NCBI GenBank assembly: GCA_963825765.1
Contig: CAWGUU010000009.1
Span: 248,001 to 312,000 of the forward strand
Source: CAWGUU01 sp963825765
GTDB taxonomy: Bacteria; Actinomycetota; Acidimicrobiia; Acidimicrobiales; AC-14
Length of the DNA stretch: 64,000 bases
Reading direction: 5' to 3'
The position numbers were made by a program, and so were the translations under genes. The notes beneath the pieces are model-generated. The model ran no database searches. It had not been told where the DNA came from and worked only from the letters and a program-made list of their open reading frames with translations. This document shows, piece by piece, positions 1 through 9,293 of the stretch. Every line of letters starts with the position of its first letter. Position 1 is the first letter of the stretch.

Positions 1-3000
1 ATCTTCACCAGCGGGCCCATCGCCCTGGCCGGCGGCCCACCACCCACGGCGACCTCGGGCGACTTCACGCCCACCACCGTCGGCACCTACAACTGGGTGG
101 CGGTCTACAGCGGCGACGCCAACTACCCGTCGGTCACCAGCCCGTGCGGCGCCCCCAACGAGGCGTCGGTCGTCAGCCAGCTGACGCCCACCATCGTCAC
201 CTCGGCGCTGACCCCGGTCATCGTCGGAAGCCCGATCCGGGACACGGCCACCGTCACCGGTGGTCCCGCCCCGGCCCCGGCGCCCACCGGCAGCGTCACC
301 TTCACCCTGTTCGGCCCGGCCAACCCCACCTGCACCGGCGCCCCGATCTTCACCAGCGCGGCCCGGCCGCTCGGCGGCGGGCCGCCGCCCACGGCCACGT
401 CGGCCGACTTCGTCCCGCCCACCGTCGGCACCTACAACTGGGTGGCGGTCTACAGCGGCGACACCAACTACACCTCCGTCACCAGCCCGTGCGGCGCCCC
501 CAACGAGGCGTCGGTGGTCAACCAGTCCACCGCCACCATCGTCACGTCGGCCCTCACCCCCGTCACCATCGGCAGTCCCATCCGTGACACGGCCACGGTC
601 ACCGGCGGCGCGGCGCCGGCCCCGACGCCCACCGGCACCGTCACCTTCACGCTGTTCGGCCCGGCCAACCCCACCTGCACCGGGGCGCCGATCTTCACCA
701 GCGCGGCCCGGCCGCTGGGAGGCGCCCCGCCGCCCACCGCCACCTCGGCCGACTTCGTCCCCACCGCCGTCGGCACCTACACCTGGGTGGCGGTCTACAG
801 CGGCGACGCCAACTACTCCTCCGTCACCAGCCCGTGCGGGGCGCCCAACGAGGCGTCGGTGGTCAACCAGTCCACCGCCACGATCGTGACGTCGGCCCTG
901 AACCCGGTCACCATCGGCAGCCCCATCCGTGACACGGCCACAGTCACGGGCGGCCCAGCACCGGCCCCGGCGCCCACCGGCACCGTCACCTTCACCCTGT
1001 TCGGCCCGGGCAACCCCACCTGCACCGGCGCCCCGATCTTCACCAGCGGGCCCATCGCGCTGGCCGGCGGCCCACCGCCGACGGCGACCTCGGGCGACTT
1101 CACCCCCACTGCCGTCGGCACCTACCAGTGGGTGGCGGTCTACAGCGGCGACGGCAGCTACCCGTCGGTCACCAGCCCGTGCGGCGCGCCGAACGAGGCC
1201 TCGGTCGTGGCCCAGTCCACCGCCACGATCGTCACGTCCGCCCTCACACCGGTGAGCCTGGGGAGCCCGATCCGTGACACGGCCACGGTCACCGGCGGCC
1301 CCGCCCCGGCCCCGGCGCCCACCGGCACCGTCACCTTCACCCTGTTCGGCCCCGGCAACACCTCCTGCACCGGCGCGCCGATCTTCACCAGCGGACCCAT
1401 CGCCCTGGCCGGCGGCCCGCCGCCCACGGCCACGTCGGGCGACTTCACGCCCACCGCCGCCGGCTCCTACAACTGGGTGGCGGTCTACAGCGGCGACGCC
1501 AACTACCCGTCGGTCACCAGCCCGTGCGGCGCCCCCAACGAGGCGTCCGTGGTGGCACAGGTGGCGCCCACCATCGTCACCTCGGCGCTGACCCCGGTCA
1601 CCATCGGCAGCCCCATCCGTGACACGGCCACCGTCACCGGCGGTGCGGCGCCGGCCCCGGCGCCCACCGGCACCGTCACCTTCACCCTGTTCGGCCCGGG
1701 CGACCCCACCTGCACCGGCGCCCCGATCTTCACCAGCGCGGCGAGGCCCCTTGGCGGCGGCCCGCCGCCCACCGCCACCTCGGCCGACTTCGTCCCGCCC
1801 GCGCCCGGCACCTACCAGTGGGTGGCGGTCTACAGCGGCGACACCAACTACTCCTCCGTCACCAGCCCGTGCGGCGCCCCCAACGAGGCGTCGGTGGTCA
1901 ACCAGTCGACGGCCACCATCGTCACCTCGGCGCTGACCCCGGTCACCATCGGCAACCCCATCCGGGACACGGCCACGGTCACGGGCGGTCCCGCCCCGGC
2001 CCCCGCGCCCACCGGCACCGTCACCTTCACCCTGTTCGGCCCGGGCAACCCCACCTGCACCGGCGTCCCGATCTTCACCAGCGCCAACCGCCCGCTGGGT
2101 GGGGCCCCGCCGCCCACGGCCACGTCGGAGGACTTCGTCCCGACGGCCGTCGGCACCTACCAGTGGGTGGCGGTCTACAGCGGCGACGCCAACTACGCGT
2201 CGGTCACCAGCCCGTGCGGCGCCCCCAACGAGGCGTCGGTGGTCAACCAGTCGACGGCCACCATCGTCACGTCGGCGCTGACCCCGGTCACCATCGGCAG
2301 CCCCATCCGGGACACGGCCACCGTCACCGGCGGTGCGGCACCGGCCCCGGCGCCCACCGGCACCGTCACCTTCACCCTGTTCGGCCCGGCCAACCCCACC
2401 TGCACCGGAGCACCGATCTTCACCAGCGGGCCCATCGCCCTGGCCGGCGGCCCGCCGCCGACAGCAACCTCGGCCGACTTCGTCCCGACGGACGTCGGCA
2501 CCTACAACTGGGTGGCCGTCTACAGCGGCGACGCCAGCTACCCGTCGGTCACCAGCCCCTGTGGCGCCCCCAACGAGGCGTCGGTGGTCAACCAGTCGAC
2601 GGCCACGATCGTGACGTCGGCCTTCGGCCCGGTCACGCTGGGCAACGCCATCCGTGACACGGCCACCGTCACGGGCGGACCGGCGCCCGCGCCGGCGCCC
2701 ACCGGCACCGTCACCTTCACCCTGTTCGGCCCGGCCAACCCCACCTGCACCGGAGCACCGATCTTCACCAGCGGGCCCATCGCGCTGGCCGGCGGACCCC
2801 CGCCCACCGCCACGTCGGCAGATTTCGTGCCTCCCGCCGCCGGCACCTACAACTGGGTGGCGGTCTACAGCGGCGACGCCAACTACGCGTCGGTCACCAG
2901 CCCGTGCGGGGCACCCAACGAGGCCTCGGTCGTCACGCCCGCCCCGGTGGCCATCGCCACGTCGGCGTCCACCCCGGTCCCGATCGGCAGCCCGATCAAC

Positions 3001-5364
3001 GACACGGCGACGGTCACGGGCGCGCCGGCCCCGGCGCCGGCACCCACCGGCAGCGTCACCTTCACCCTGTTCGGCCCGGGCAACCCCACCTGCACCGGTG
3101 CGCCGATCTTCACCAGCTCGGCCCGGCCGCTCGGCGGCGGCCCGCCGCCCACCGCCACGTCGGGCGACTTCGTCCCGCCGGCCGTCGGCACCTACCAGTG
3201 GGTGGCCGTCTACAGCGGCGATGCCAACTACCCGTCGGTCACCAGCCCCTGTGGCGCTCCCAACGAGGCGTCGGTCGTCGCCCAGTCCACCGCCACCATC
3301 GTCACGTCGGCGCTGACCCCGGTCACCATCGGCAGCCCCATCCGTGACACCGCCACGGTCACCGGCGGCGCGGCCCCGGCCCCGCCGCCCACCGGCACCG
3401 TCACCTTCACGCTCTTCGGGCCGGCCAACCCCACCTGCACCGGCGCCCCGATCTTCACCAGCGGGCCCATCGCGCTGGCCGGCGGCCCGCCGCCCACAGC
3501 GACGTCGGCCGACTTCGTGCCCACCGCGGTCGGCACCTACCAGTGGGTGGCCGTCTACAGCGGCGACGCCAACTACGCGTCGGTCACCAGCCCCTGTGGC
3601 GCCCCCAACGAGGCGTCGGTCGTCAACCAGTCGACGGCCACCATCGTCACCTCGGCGCTGACGCCGGTGACACTCGGCGCCCCCATCCGGGACACGGCCA
3701 CGGTCACCGGCGGCCCGGCCCCGGCCCCGGCTCCCACCGGTACGGTGAGCTTCACCCTGTTCGGCCCGGGCGACGCCACCTGCGTCGGCACGCCGGTCTT
3801 CTCCAGCAACAACCGTCCTCTTGGCGGCGCACCGCCGCCCACGGCCACCTCGGCGGACTTCACGCCGACGGCGGCGGGCACCTACACCTGGGTGGCGGTC
3901 TACAGCGGCGACGCCAACTACGCGTCGGTCACCAGCCCGTGCGGCGCCCCCAACGAGGCGTCGGTCGTCGCTCCGGCCACTCCCTCGATCGTCACGTCGG
4001 CGCTGACCCCGGTCACCATCGGCAGCCCCATCAGCGACACCGCCACCGTCACCGGCGGCGCCGGCCCCGGGTCCCCGGTACCCACCGGCACCGTCGTCTT
4101 CACCCTGTTCGGCCCGGCCAACCCCACCTGCACCGGCGCCCCCATCTTCACCAGCGCGGCCGTCCCGCTGGCCGGCGGCCCGCCGCCCACCGCGAGCTCG
4201 GGCGACTTCACGCCCACCGCGATCGGCACCTACAACTGGGTGGCGGTCTACAGCGGCGACGCCAACTACACGTCGGTCACCAGCCCGTGCGGCGCCCCCA
4301 ACGAGGCATCGGTGGTCAACCAGGCCACCGTCGCCATCGTGACGGCGGCCACCGGCCCGGTCACCATCGGCAGCCCGATCAGCGACGTCGCCACCGTCAC
4401 CGGCAGTCCGGCGCCGGCCCCGACGCCCACCGGCAGCGTCACCTTCACCCTCTTCGGCCCCGGCAACCCCACCTGCACCGGAGCGCCCATCTTCACCAGC
4501 TCGGCCAGGCCGCTGGGCGGCGGCCCGCCGCCGACGGCCCTGTCCGAGGAGTTCACGCCGGCGGCGCCGGGCACCTACCAGTGGGTCGCCGTCTACAACG
4601 GCGACGCCAACCACCCGGTCGCCACCAGCCCGTGCGGCGCACCCGGCGAGGCGTCGATCGTCAACCAGTCCACCTCCGCCATCGTCACGTCGGCCACCAC
4701 CCCGGTCACCATCGGCAACCCGATCCGCGACGTCGCCACCGTCACCGGGGGCCCGGCCCCGGCGCCCACTCCCACCGGCACCGTCACCTTCACCCTGTTC
4801 GGCCCGGCCAACCCCACCTGCACCGGCGCCCCGATCTTCACCAGCGGACCCATCGCCCTGGCCGGCGGCCCGCCGCCCACGGCCACGTCGGGCGACTTCA
4901 CGCCCACCGCGGTCGGCACCTACAACTGGGTGGCGGTCTACAGCGGCGACGCCAACCACCCGCCGGCCACCAGCCCGTGCGGCGCCCCCGACGAGGCCTC
5001 TGCGATCCTCCCTGCCGACGTCACCATCGTCACGTCGGCGACGCCGAGGGCCACCCTGGGCCAGCCGATCTCCGACACGGCCACCGTCACCGGCAGCCCG
5101 GCCCCGGCACCCACGCCCACCGGCACGGTCACCTTCACCCTCTTCGGCCCGGACGACGCCACCTGCGCGGGGCCGGCGATCTTCACCAGCGCGGCCCGTC
5201 CGCTCGGCGGCGGCCCACCGCCCACCGCCACCTCGGAGCCGTTCACGCCCACCGCGGTCGGCAGCTACAACTGGGTGGCGGCCTACAGCGGCGACGCCAG
5301 CTACAACGCGCTCACCAGCGCCTGTGGCGCAGCGGGGGAGACCTCGTTGGTCGCTCCGGTGCCG
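1..5364 (+). repeat. tandem 345-bp Ig-like repeats, about 16 copies
   Basis: The unit is marked by the recurring CGAPNEASVV box, counted 16 times, with a period of 345 bp (115 codons). The first copy is cut by the window edge. Copies are nearly identical at DNA level over long runs and become more divergent from about 4600 onward (GEASIV, DEASAI and GETSLV variants), which suggests recent amplification of the upstream copies. Confidence 0.92.
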
Positions 5365-8055
5365 ATCATCCAGGTGGACAAGACGGTGACCCCGCCCAGC
5401 CGCACCGTCCCGGGCGGTGACTTCACCTTCACCGTGGTGGTCACCAACACCAGCGACGAGGTGCTGACCATCACCTCGCTCACCGACGACATCTACGGCG
5501 ACATCACCACCAGGGCCAACTCCACCTGCACCAACGCCATCGGCACGGTTCTCCAGCCCAGCCCCGGCCCCTTCAACACCTACTCCTGCACCTTCGTGGG
5601 GCCGTTCTTCGGCGACCCGGGCGACACCCAGACCGACGTCGTCACGGTGCGGGCCACCAACCCCACCGGCGTCGAGGTCACCGACAGCGACGACGCCATC
5701 GTCACCATCACGCCGCTGCCCGTCATCCAGGTCGACAAGACCGTCACCCCGCCCAGCCGCACCGTCCCCGGCGGCGACTTCACCTTCACGGTGGTGGTCA
5801 CCAACAACAGCAACGAGGTGCTCACCATCACCTCGCTCACCGACGACGTCTACGGCGACCTGGCCACCCAGGGCACCTGCACCAGCGCCGTCGGCACGGT
5901 CCTGCAGCCCGGCGGCACCTACTCGTGCACCTTCGTGGGACCGTTCTTCGGCGACCCGGGCGACACCCAGACCGATGTCGTCACCGTGCGGGCCACCAAC
6001 CCCAGCGGCGTCGAGGTCACCGACAGCGACGACGCCATCGTCACCATCACCCCCCTGCCCGTGATCCAGGTCGACAAGACGGTGACCCCGCCCAGCCGCA
6101 CCGTCCCGGGCGGTGACTTCCTCTTCAACATCGTGGTCACCAACAACAGCACCGAGGTGCTCACGATCACCTCGCTCACCGACGACGTCTACGGGAACCT
6201 GGCCACGCGCGGCACCTGCACCAGCGCCATCGGCACGGTCCTGCAGCCCGGCGGCACCTACTCGTGCAGCTTCGTGGGCCCGTTCTTCGGCGACCCGGGC
6301 GACACCCAGACCGACGTCGTCACCGTGCGGGCCACCAACCCCAGCGGGGTCGAGGTCACCGACACCGACGACGCCATCGTCACCATCACCCCGCTGCCGG
6401 TGATCCAGGTGGTCAAGACGGCCACGCCGCTGAGCCGTCCCGTCCCCGGCGGTGACTTCACCTTCGACGTGGTCGTCACCAACACCAGCAACGAGGTGCT
6501 CACCATCACCTCGCTCACCGACAACATCTACGGCGACATCACCACCCGGGCCAACTCCACCTGCACCGACGCCGTCGGCACCGTCCTGCAGCCAGGTGAG
6601 AGCTACTCGTGCAGCTTCGTCGGTGCCTTCAACGGCGCCGCCGGGGCCAGCCAGACCGACGTCGTCTCCGTGCGGGCCACCAACCCCGAAGGGAGGGAGG
6701 TCAGCGACAGCGACGACGCCATCGTCACCATCACGCCGCTGCCGGTGATCCGGGTGGACAAGACGGCCACCCCGCTGTCGCTGCCCGAGCCCGGCGGTGA
6801 CTTCACCTTCAACATCGTGGTCACCAACACCAGCAACGAGGTGTTGACGATCACCGCCCTCACCGACGACGTGTACGGCAACCTGGCCACCCGCGGCACC
6901 TGCACCACCGCCGTCGGCACCGTGCTGCAGCCGGGTGGCACCTATGCCTGCAGCTTCGTAGGTCCGTTCTTCGGCGACCCCGGTGACAGCCAGACCGACA
7001 CCGTCACGGTGCGGGCCACCAACCCCGCCGGGGTCGAGGTCACCGACAGCGACGACGCCGTCGTGTTCATCACCGACGTGGTGCCGGCCATCCACGTGGA
7101 CAAGACGGCCAGCCCCCTGTCGAGGCCTGAGCCGGGTGGCACGTTCACCTTCACCGTGGTGGTCACCAACATCGGCCCCGAGGCCCTCACCATCACTTCG
7201 CTCACCGACGACATCTACGGCAACCTGGCCACCCAGGGCACCTGCACCAACGCCATCGGCACGGTGCTGCAACCGGGTGGTACCTACACGTGCACCTTCC
7301 CCGGTGACTTCCGCGGCAACGCCGGCCAGTCCCAGACCGACACTGTCACCGTGCGGGGCCAGGACAACGAGGGCACTCAGGTCACCGACAGCGACGACGC
7401 CATCGTCACGCTGACCAACGTGCCACCGTCGATCGTGGTCGTGAAGGACGCCCGGCCGACCTCCATGGTGGCTCCCGGCGGCACCTTCACCTTCGACGTC
7501 GCCGTCACCAACACCAGCTTCGAGCCGGTCACCATCACCTCGCTCACCGACAACGTCTACGGGAACCTCAACGGCAAGGGCTCGTGCGCCATCGGCACCA
7601 GACTCGCCCCCGGGGCCACCTACCGCTGCAGCTTCCCCGGTGACTTCCGGGGCGCGGCGGGTGCCAGCCAGACCGACGTGGTCACGGCCAGGGCCGTCGA
7701 CGACGACAACACTGAGGTCACGGCCAAGGACGACGCCGTCGTGAGCCTCACCCCGGTGCCGGTCGTGAACATTCCGGTAGTCGTCAAGCAGGTCCCGCCG
7801 CCGGCCAGGGTGGCCCGCACCGGCTCGGACCCGGGTGGACCGGCCCTGCTGGCCATCGTCCTGCTGCTGGCCGGCACCATGATGGTGGCCGCCGCCGGCT
7901 GGTACCGCCGGCCCCGCCTCGCCGGACCCGCCGGCGACGCGGGACGGGACACGGCCTGGTTCGGCCGCCCGCCCACGCCCACCCGTGGCAACAGCGTGCT
8001 GGGCACCGCCGGCCTGGGTGGCGACCCGCCCGAGGATCCGCCCGGTAGCTCCTAG
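1..8055 (+). CDS. giant secreted Ig-like/DUF11 repeat protein (5' end outside window)
   Basis: The reading frame is open from the first base, so the start lies upstream and only the last 2,684 codons are seen. The visible part has about 16 copies of a 115-residue Ig-like repeat. Each copy has two cysteines (in NPTCTGAP and SPCGAPNEAS), which suggests one disulfide per domain. Seven DUF11-like repeats of about 113 residues follow, each with a VDKTxTPxSR start and a DDAIVTITP end. The C-terminus has VARTG (7810-7824), a hydrophobic segment (about 7843-7899), RRPR and a Pro/Gly-rich tail of about 45 residues. Ig-like and DUF11 arrays are typical of cell-surface stalk or adhesin proteins. VARTG resembles the LAXTG signal of class E sortases, but the tail is longer than usual for a sortase substrate, so simple membrane anchoring is equally possible. 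Ligand unknown. Confidence 0.85.
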   Translation: MFTSGPIALAGGPPPTATSGDFTPTTVGTYNWVAVYSGDANYPSVTSPCGAPNEASVVSQLTPTIVTSALTPVIVGSPIRDTATVTGGPAPAPAPTGSVTFTLFGPANPTCTGAPIFTSAARPLGGGPPPTATSADFVPPTVGTYNWVAVYSGDTNYTSVTSPCGAPNEASVVNQSTATIVTSALTPVTIGSPIRDTATVTGGAAPAPTPTGTVTFTLFGPANPTCTGAPIFTSAARPLGGAPPPTATSADFVPTAVGTYTWVAVYSGDANYSSVTSPCGAPNEASVVNQSTATIVTSALNPVTIGSPIRDTATVTGGPAPAPAPTGTVTFTLFGPGNPTCTGAPIFTSGPIALAGGPPPTATSGDFTPTAVGTYQWVAVYSGDGSYPSVTSPCGAPNEASVVAQSTATIVTSALTPVSLGSPIRDTATVTGGPAPAPAPTGTVTFTLFGPGNTSCTGAPIFTSGPIALAGGPPPTATSGDFTPTAAGSYNWVAVYSGDANYPSVTSPCGAPNEASVVAQVAPTIVTSALTPVTIGSPIRDTATVTGGAAPAPAPTGTVTFTLFGPGDPTCTGAPIFTSAARPLGGGPPPTATSADFVPPAPGTYQWVAVYSGDTNYSSVTSPCGAPNEASVVNQSTATIVTSALTPVTIGNPIRDTATVTGGPAPAPAPTGTVTFTLFGPGNPTCTGVPIFTSANRPLGGAPPPTATSEDFVPTAVGTYQWVAVYSGDANYASVTSPCGAPNEASVVNQSTATIVTSALTPVTIGSPIRDTATVTGGAAPAPAPTGTVTFTLFGPANPTCTGAPIFTSGPIALAGGPPPTATSADFVPTDVGTYNWVAVYSGDASYPSVTSPCGAPNEASVVNQSTATIVTSAFGPVTLGNAIRDTATVTGGPAPAPAPTGTVTFTLFGPANPTCTGAPIFTSGPIALAGGPPPTATSADFVPPAAGTYNWVAVYSGDANYASVTSPCGAPNEASVVTPAPVAIATSASTPVPIGSPINDTATVTGAPAPAPAPTGSVTFTLFGPGNPTCTGAPIFTSSARPLGGGPPPTATSGDFVPPAVGTYQWVAVYSGDANYPSVTSPCGAPNEASVVAQSTATIVTSALTPVTIGSPIRDTATVTGGAAPAPPPTGTVTFTLFGPANPTCTGAPIFTSGPIALAGGPPPTATSADFVPTAVGTYQWVAVYSGDANYASVTSPCGAPNEASVVNQSTATIVTSALTPVTLGAPIRDTATVTGGPAPAPAPTGTVSFTLFGPGDATCVGTPVFSSNNRPLGGAPPPTATSADFTPTAAGTYTWVAVYSGDANYASVTSPCGAPNEASVVAPATPSIVTSALTPVTIGSPISDTATVTGGAGPGSPVPTGTVVFTLFGPANPTCTGAPIFTSAAVPLAGGPPPTASSGDFTPTAIGTYNWVAVYSGDANYTSVTSPCGAPNEASVVNQATVAIVTAATGPVTIGSPISDVATVTGSPAPAPTPTGSVTFTLFGPGNPTCTGAPIFTSSARPLGGGPPPTALSEEFTPAAPGTYQWVAVYNGDANHPVATSPCGAPGEASIVNQSTSAIVTSATTPVTIGNPIRDVATVTGGPAPAPTPTGTVTFTLFGPANPTCTGAPIFTSGPIALAGGPPPTATSGDFTPTAVGTYNWVAVYSGDANHPPATSPCGAPDEASAILPADVTIVTSATPRATLGQPISDTATVTGSPAPAPTPTGTVTFTLFGPDDATCAGPAIFTSAARPLGGGPPPTATSEPFTPTAVGSYNWVAAYSGDASYNALTSACGAAGETSLVAPVPIIQVDKTVTPPSRTVPGGDFTFTVVVTNTSDEVLTITSLTDDIYGDITTRANSTCTNAIGTVLQPSPGPFNTYSCTFVGPFFGDPGDTQTDVVTVRATNPTGVEVTDSDDAIVTITPLPVIQVDKTVTPPSRTVPGGDFTFTVVVTNNSNEVLTITSLTDDVYGDLATQGTCTSAVGTVLQPGGTYSCTFVGPFFGDPGDTQTDVVTVRATNPSGVEVTDSDDAIVTITPLPVIQVDKTVTPPSRTVPGGDFLFNIVVTNNSTEVLTITSLTDDVYGNLATRGTCTSAIGTVLQPGGTYSCSFVGPFFGDPGDTQTDVVTVRATNPSGVEVTDTDDAIVTITPLPVIQVVKTATPLSRPVPGGDFTFDVVVTNTSNEVLTITSLTDNIYGDITTRANSTCTDAVGTVLQPGESYSCSFVGAFNGAAGASQTDVVSVRATNPEGREVSDSDDAIVTITPLPVIRVDKTATPLSLPEPGGDFTFNIVVTNTSNEVLTITALTDDVYGNLATRGTCTTAVGTVLQPGGTYACSFVGPFFGDPGDSQTDTVTVRATNPAGVEVTDSDDAVVFITDVVPAIHVDKTASPLSRPEPGGTFTFTVVVTNIGPEALTITSLTDDIYGNLATQGTCTNAIGTVLQPGGTYTCTFPGDFRGNAGQSQTDTVTVRGQDNEGTQVTDSDDAIVTLTNVPPSIVVVKDARPTSMVAPGGTFTFDVAVTNTSFEPVTITSLTDNVYGNLNGKGSCAIGTRLAPGATYRCSFPGDFRGAAGASQTDVVTARAVDDDNTEVTAKDDAVVSLTPVPVVNIPVVVKQVPPPARVARTGSDPGGPALLAIVLLLAGTMMVAAAGWYRRPRLAGPAGDAGRDTAWFGRPPTPTRGNSVLGTAGLGGDPPEDPPGSS
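5365..7770 (+). repeat. tandem DUF11-like repeats, 7 copies of about 336-354 bp
   Basis: Seven units begin with a V(D/V)KTxxPxSR-type box followed by PGG and FTF. Starts are near 5365, 5718, 6057, 6396, 6744, 7080 and 7425. The first three are almost identical at DNA level. Units 4-7 diverge progressively, and the last has the least conserved core. Confidence 0.88.
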
Positions 8056-8082
8056 GACGCTGCTGATCCAAGCCCGACTTTC

Positions 8083-8145
8083 GGCGCCTGACATCTGCAT
8101 TCGCACGCAAGTGCGCTGGTCAGGCGCCCGGCCGCGGAGCGGCCG
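8083..8145. repeat. imperfect palindrome plus hairpin before kinase gene
   Basis: The outer arms GGCGCCTGAC (8083-8092) and GTCAGGCGCC (8119-8128) are perfect. Inside them CGCAC-GCAA-GTGCG (8102-8115) makes a 5-bp stem closed by a GNRA-type tetraloop. A second hairpin, CGGCCGC-gga-GCGGCCG (8129-8145), ends 5 nt before the ATG of the next gene. It could terminate the repeat-protein transcript, mask the kinase start, or belong to the window-wide family of intergenic palindromes. Confidence 0.6.
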
Positions 8146-8150
8146 ATGCG

Positions 8151-9209
8151 ATGGATCAGCGGCGTCCTAGCGCCGATACCCGGCCCGTCCTGGCCGGCCT
8201 GTTCGCCGTCAGCGGCGTGCTGGTGGGCTGGGAGCCGCTCGGACGCGGCCACATCCACGACACCTGGCTGGCCACGTACCGGACCCCCGACGGCGACGTC
8301 CGCCTGGTGCACCAGCGGGTCAACGTCGGCGTCTTCACCTCACCCGAGCGGTTGGCCGCCAACGTGGGCAGGGTCGTCGCCCATCTGAGCTCGGAGGGGC
8401 TGCCGGTGCCGCTACCGGTCGCGGCGGTCGACGCCGGCTGCGGCGCCCTCGCCCGGGACGCCGACGGCGGGTTGTGGCGGGCCTACCACTACGTCGCCGG
8501 CACCACCGTGAGCCGGTTCCCGACGCCGGCCCAGGCCGGTGAGGCGGCCGGCGTCTTCGCCCGGGTGGCGGTGGCGCTCGAGAGGCTCCCCGGGCCGCCG
8601 CTGGTCGAGCCCATCCGCGGGTTCCACGACTTCGACGTCCGCCTGGCCGCGTTCGAGCGGGCCGTGTCGGCCGACGGCTTGGGCCGGACCGGGGACTGCG
8701 GCGGGGAGATCGCCGCGGTCCGCGCCGCGTCGGTGCTGGTCACCGAGCTGTCCGACGCCCGGGCCGCCGGCCGCCTGCCGCTGCGCACCGTGCACAACGA
8801 CGCCAAGGCCGACAACGTGGTGTTCGGCGACGACGGCACGGTGGCGGCCGTGCTCGACCTGGACACGGTGGCCCCTGGCACCGTGCTGTTCGACGTGGGC
8901 GACCTGGTCCGTTCCGGCGCCGCCATCGCGTCCGAGGACGGCGACCCGGCCGACGTCGGCGTCGATGCCGAAGTGGCGGCCGCCATCCTCGCCGGCTACG
9001 CCGAGGCCGTGCCGGGTTGGCTCACCGACGGCGAGCGCGAGCTGCTGGGCCTGGCCGGCCCGCTCATGGCGTTCGAGGCGGCGCTGCGGTTCCTCACCGA
9101 CCACCTGGACGGCGACCGCTACTTCCGCGTCGGCGCACCCGGACAGAACCTGGCCCGGGCCAGAGCCCAGCTGGCCCTGCTCACCCGCCTGCAGGAGTTG
9201 CGGCCGTGA
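8151..9209 (+). CDS. NahK-like N-acetylhexosamine 1-kinase / APH-family phosphotransferase
   Basis: This 352-aa protein has the phosphotransferase (APH-like) fold. The N-terminal GRGHIHDTW and HQRVNVGVF stretches match the nucleotide-binding region of N-acetylhexosamine 1-kinases. HNDAKADNVVF carries the catalytic Asp217, and LDLDTVAPGTVLFDVGD is the metal-binding loop typical of NahK. The family phosphorylates GlcNAc or GalNAc at O1 for salvage. The ATG at 8151 is preferred over an out-of-frame ATG at 8146. The downstream neighbour is a GH36-like glycosidase 84 bp away, so the pair may release and then activate a hexosamine or galactose; that link is inference. The exact sugar cannot be read from the sequence. 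Confidence 0.8.
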   Translation: MDQRRPSADTRPVLAGLFAVSGVLVGWEPLGRGHIHDTWLATYRTPDGDVRLVHQRVNVGVFTSPERLAANVGRVVAHLSSEGLPVPLPVAAVDAGCGALARDADGGLWRAYHYVAGTTVSRFPTPAQAGEAAGVFARVAVALERLPGPPLVEPIRGFHDFDVRLAAFERAVSADGLGRTGDCGGEIAAVRAASVLVTELSDARAAGRLPLRTVHNDAKADNVVFGDDGTVAAVLDLDTVAPGTVLFDVGDLVRSGAAIASEDGDPADVGVDAEVAAAILAGYAEAVPGWLTDGERELLGLAGPLMAFEAALRFLTDHLDGDRYFRVGAPGQNLARARAQLALLTRLQELRP

Positions 9210-9217
9210 CCGAGCAT

Positions 9218-9270
9218 GCGAACTGGTGACACAGGAACGCGCCTGGCGCGGTTGTGCGTCACCAGTTCGC
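9218..9270. repeat. palindromic element, family A copy 1
   Basis: Perfect 13-bp arms GCGAACTGGTGAC (9218-9230) and GTCACCAGTTCGC (9258-9270) flank an inner odd palindrome, CGCGCC-T-GGCGCG. Nearly the same 48-bp sequence occurs at 58426-58474, and a structural relative lies inside the DUF512 gene at 52791-52839. This copy is between two same-strand genes. Confidence 0.85.
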
Positions 9271-9293
9271 TCGAGGGTCGCTGAGGCACGCAG

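Noticed and set aside
1..5364. Possible CRISPR or satellite array
   Set aside because: The 345-bp period is coding throughout, with conserved Ig-like residues.
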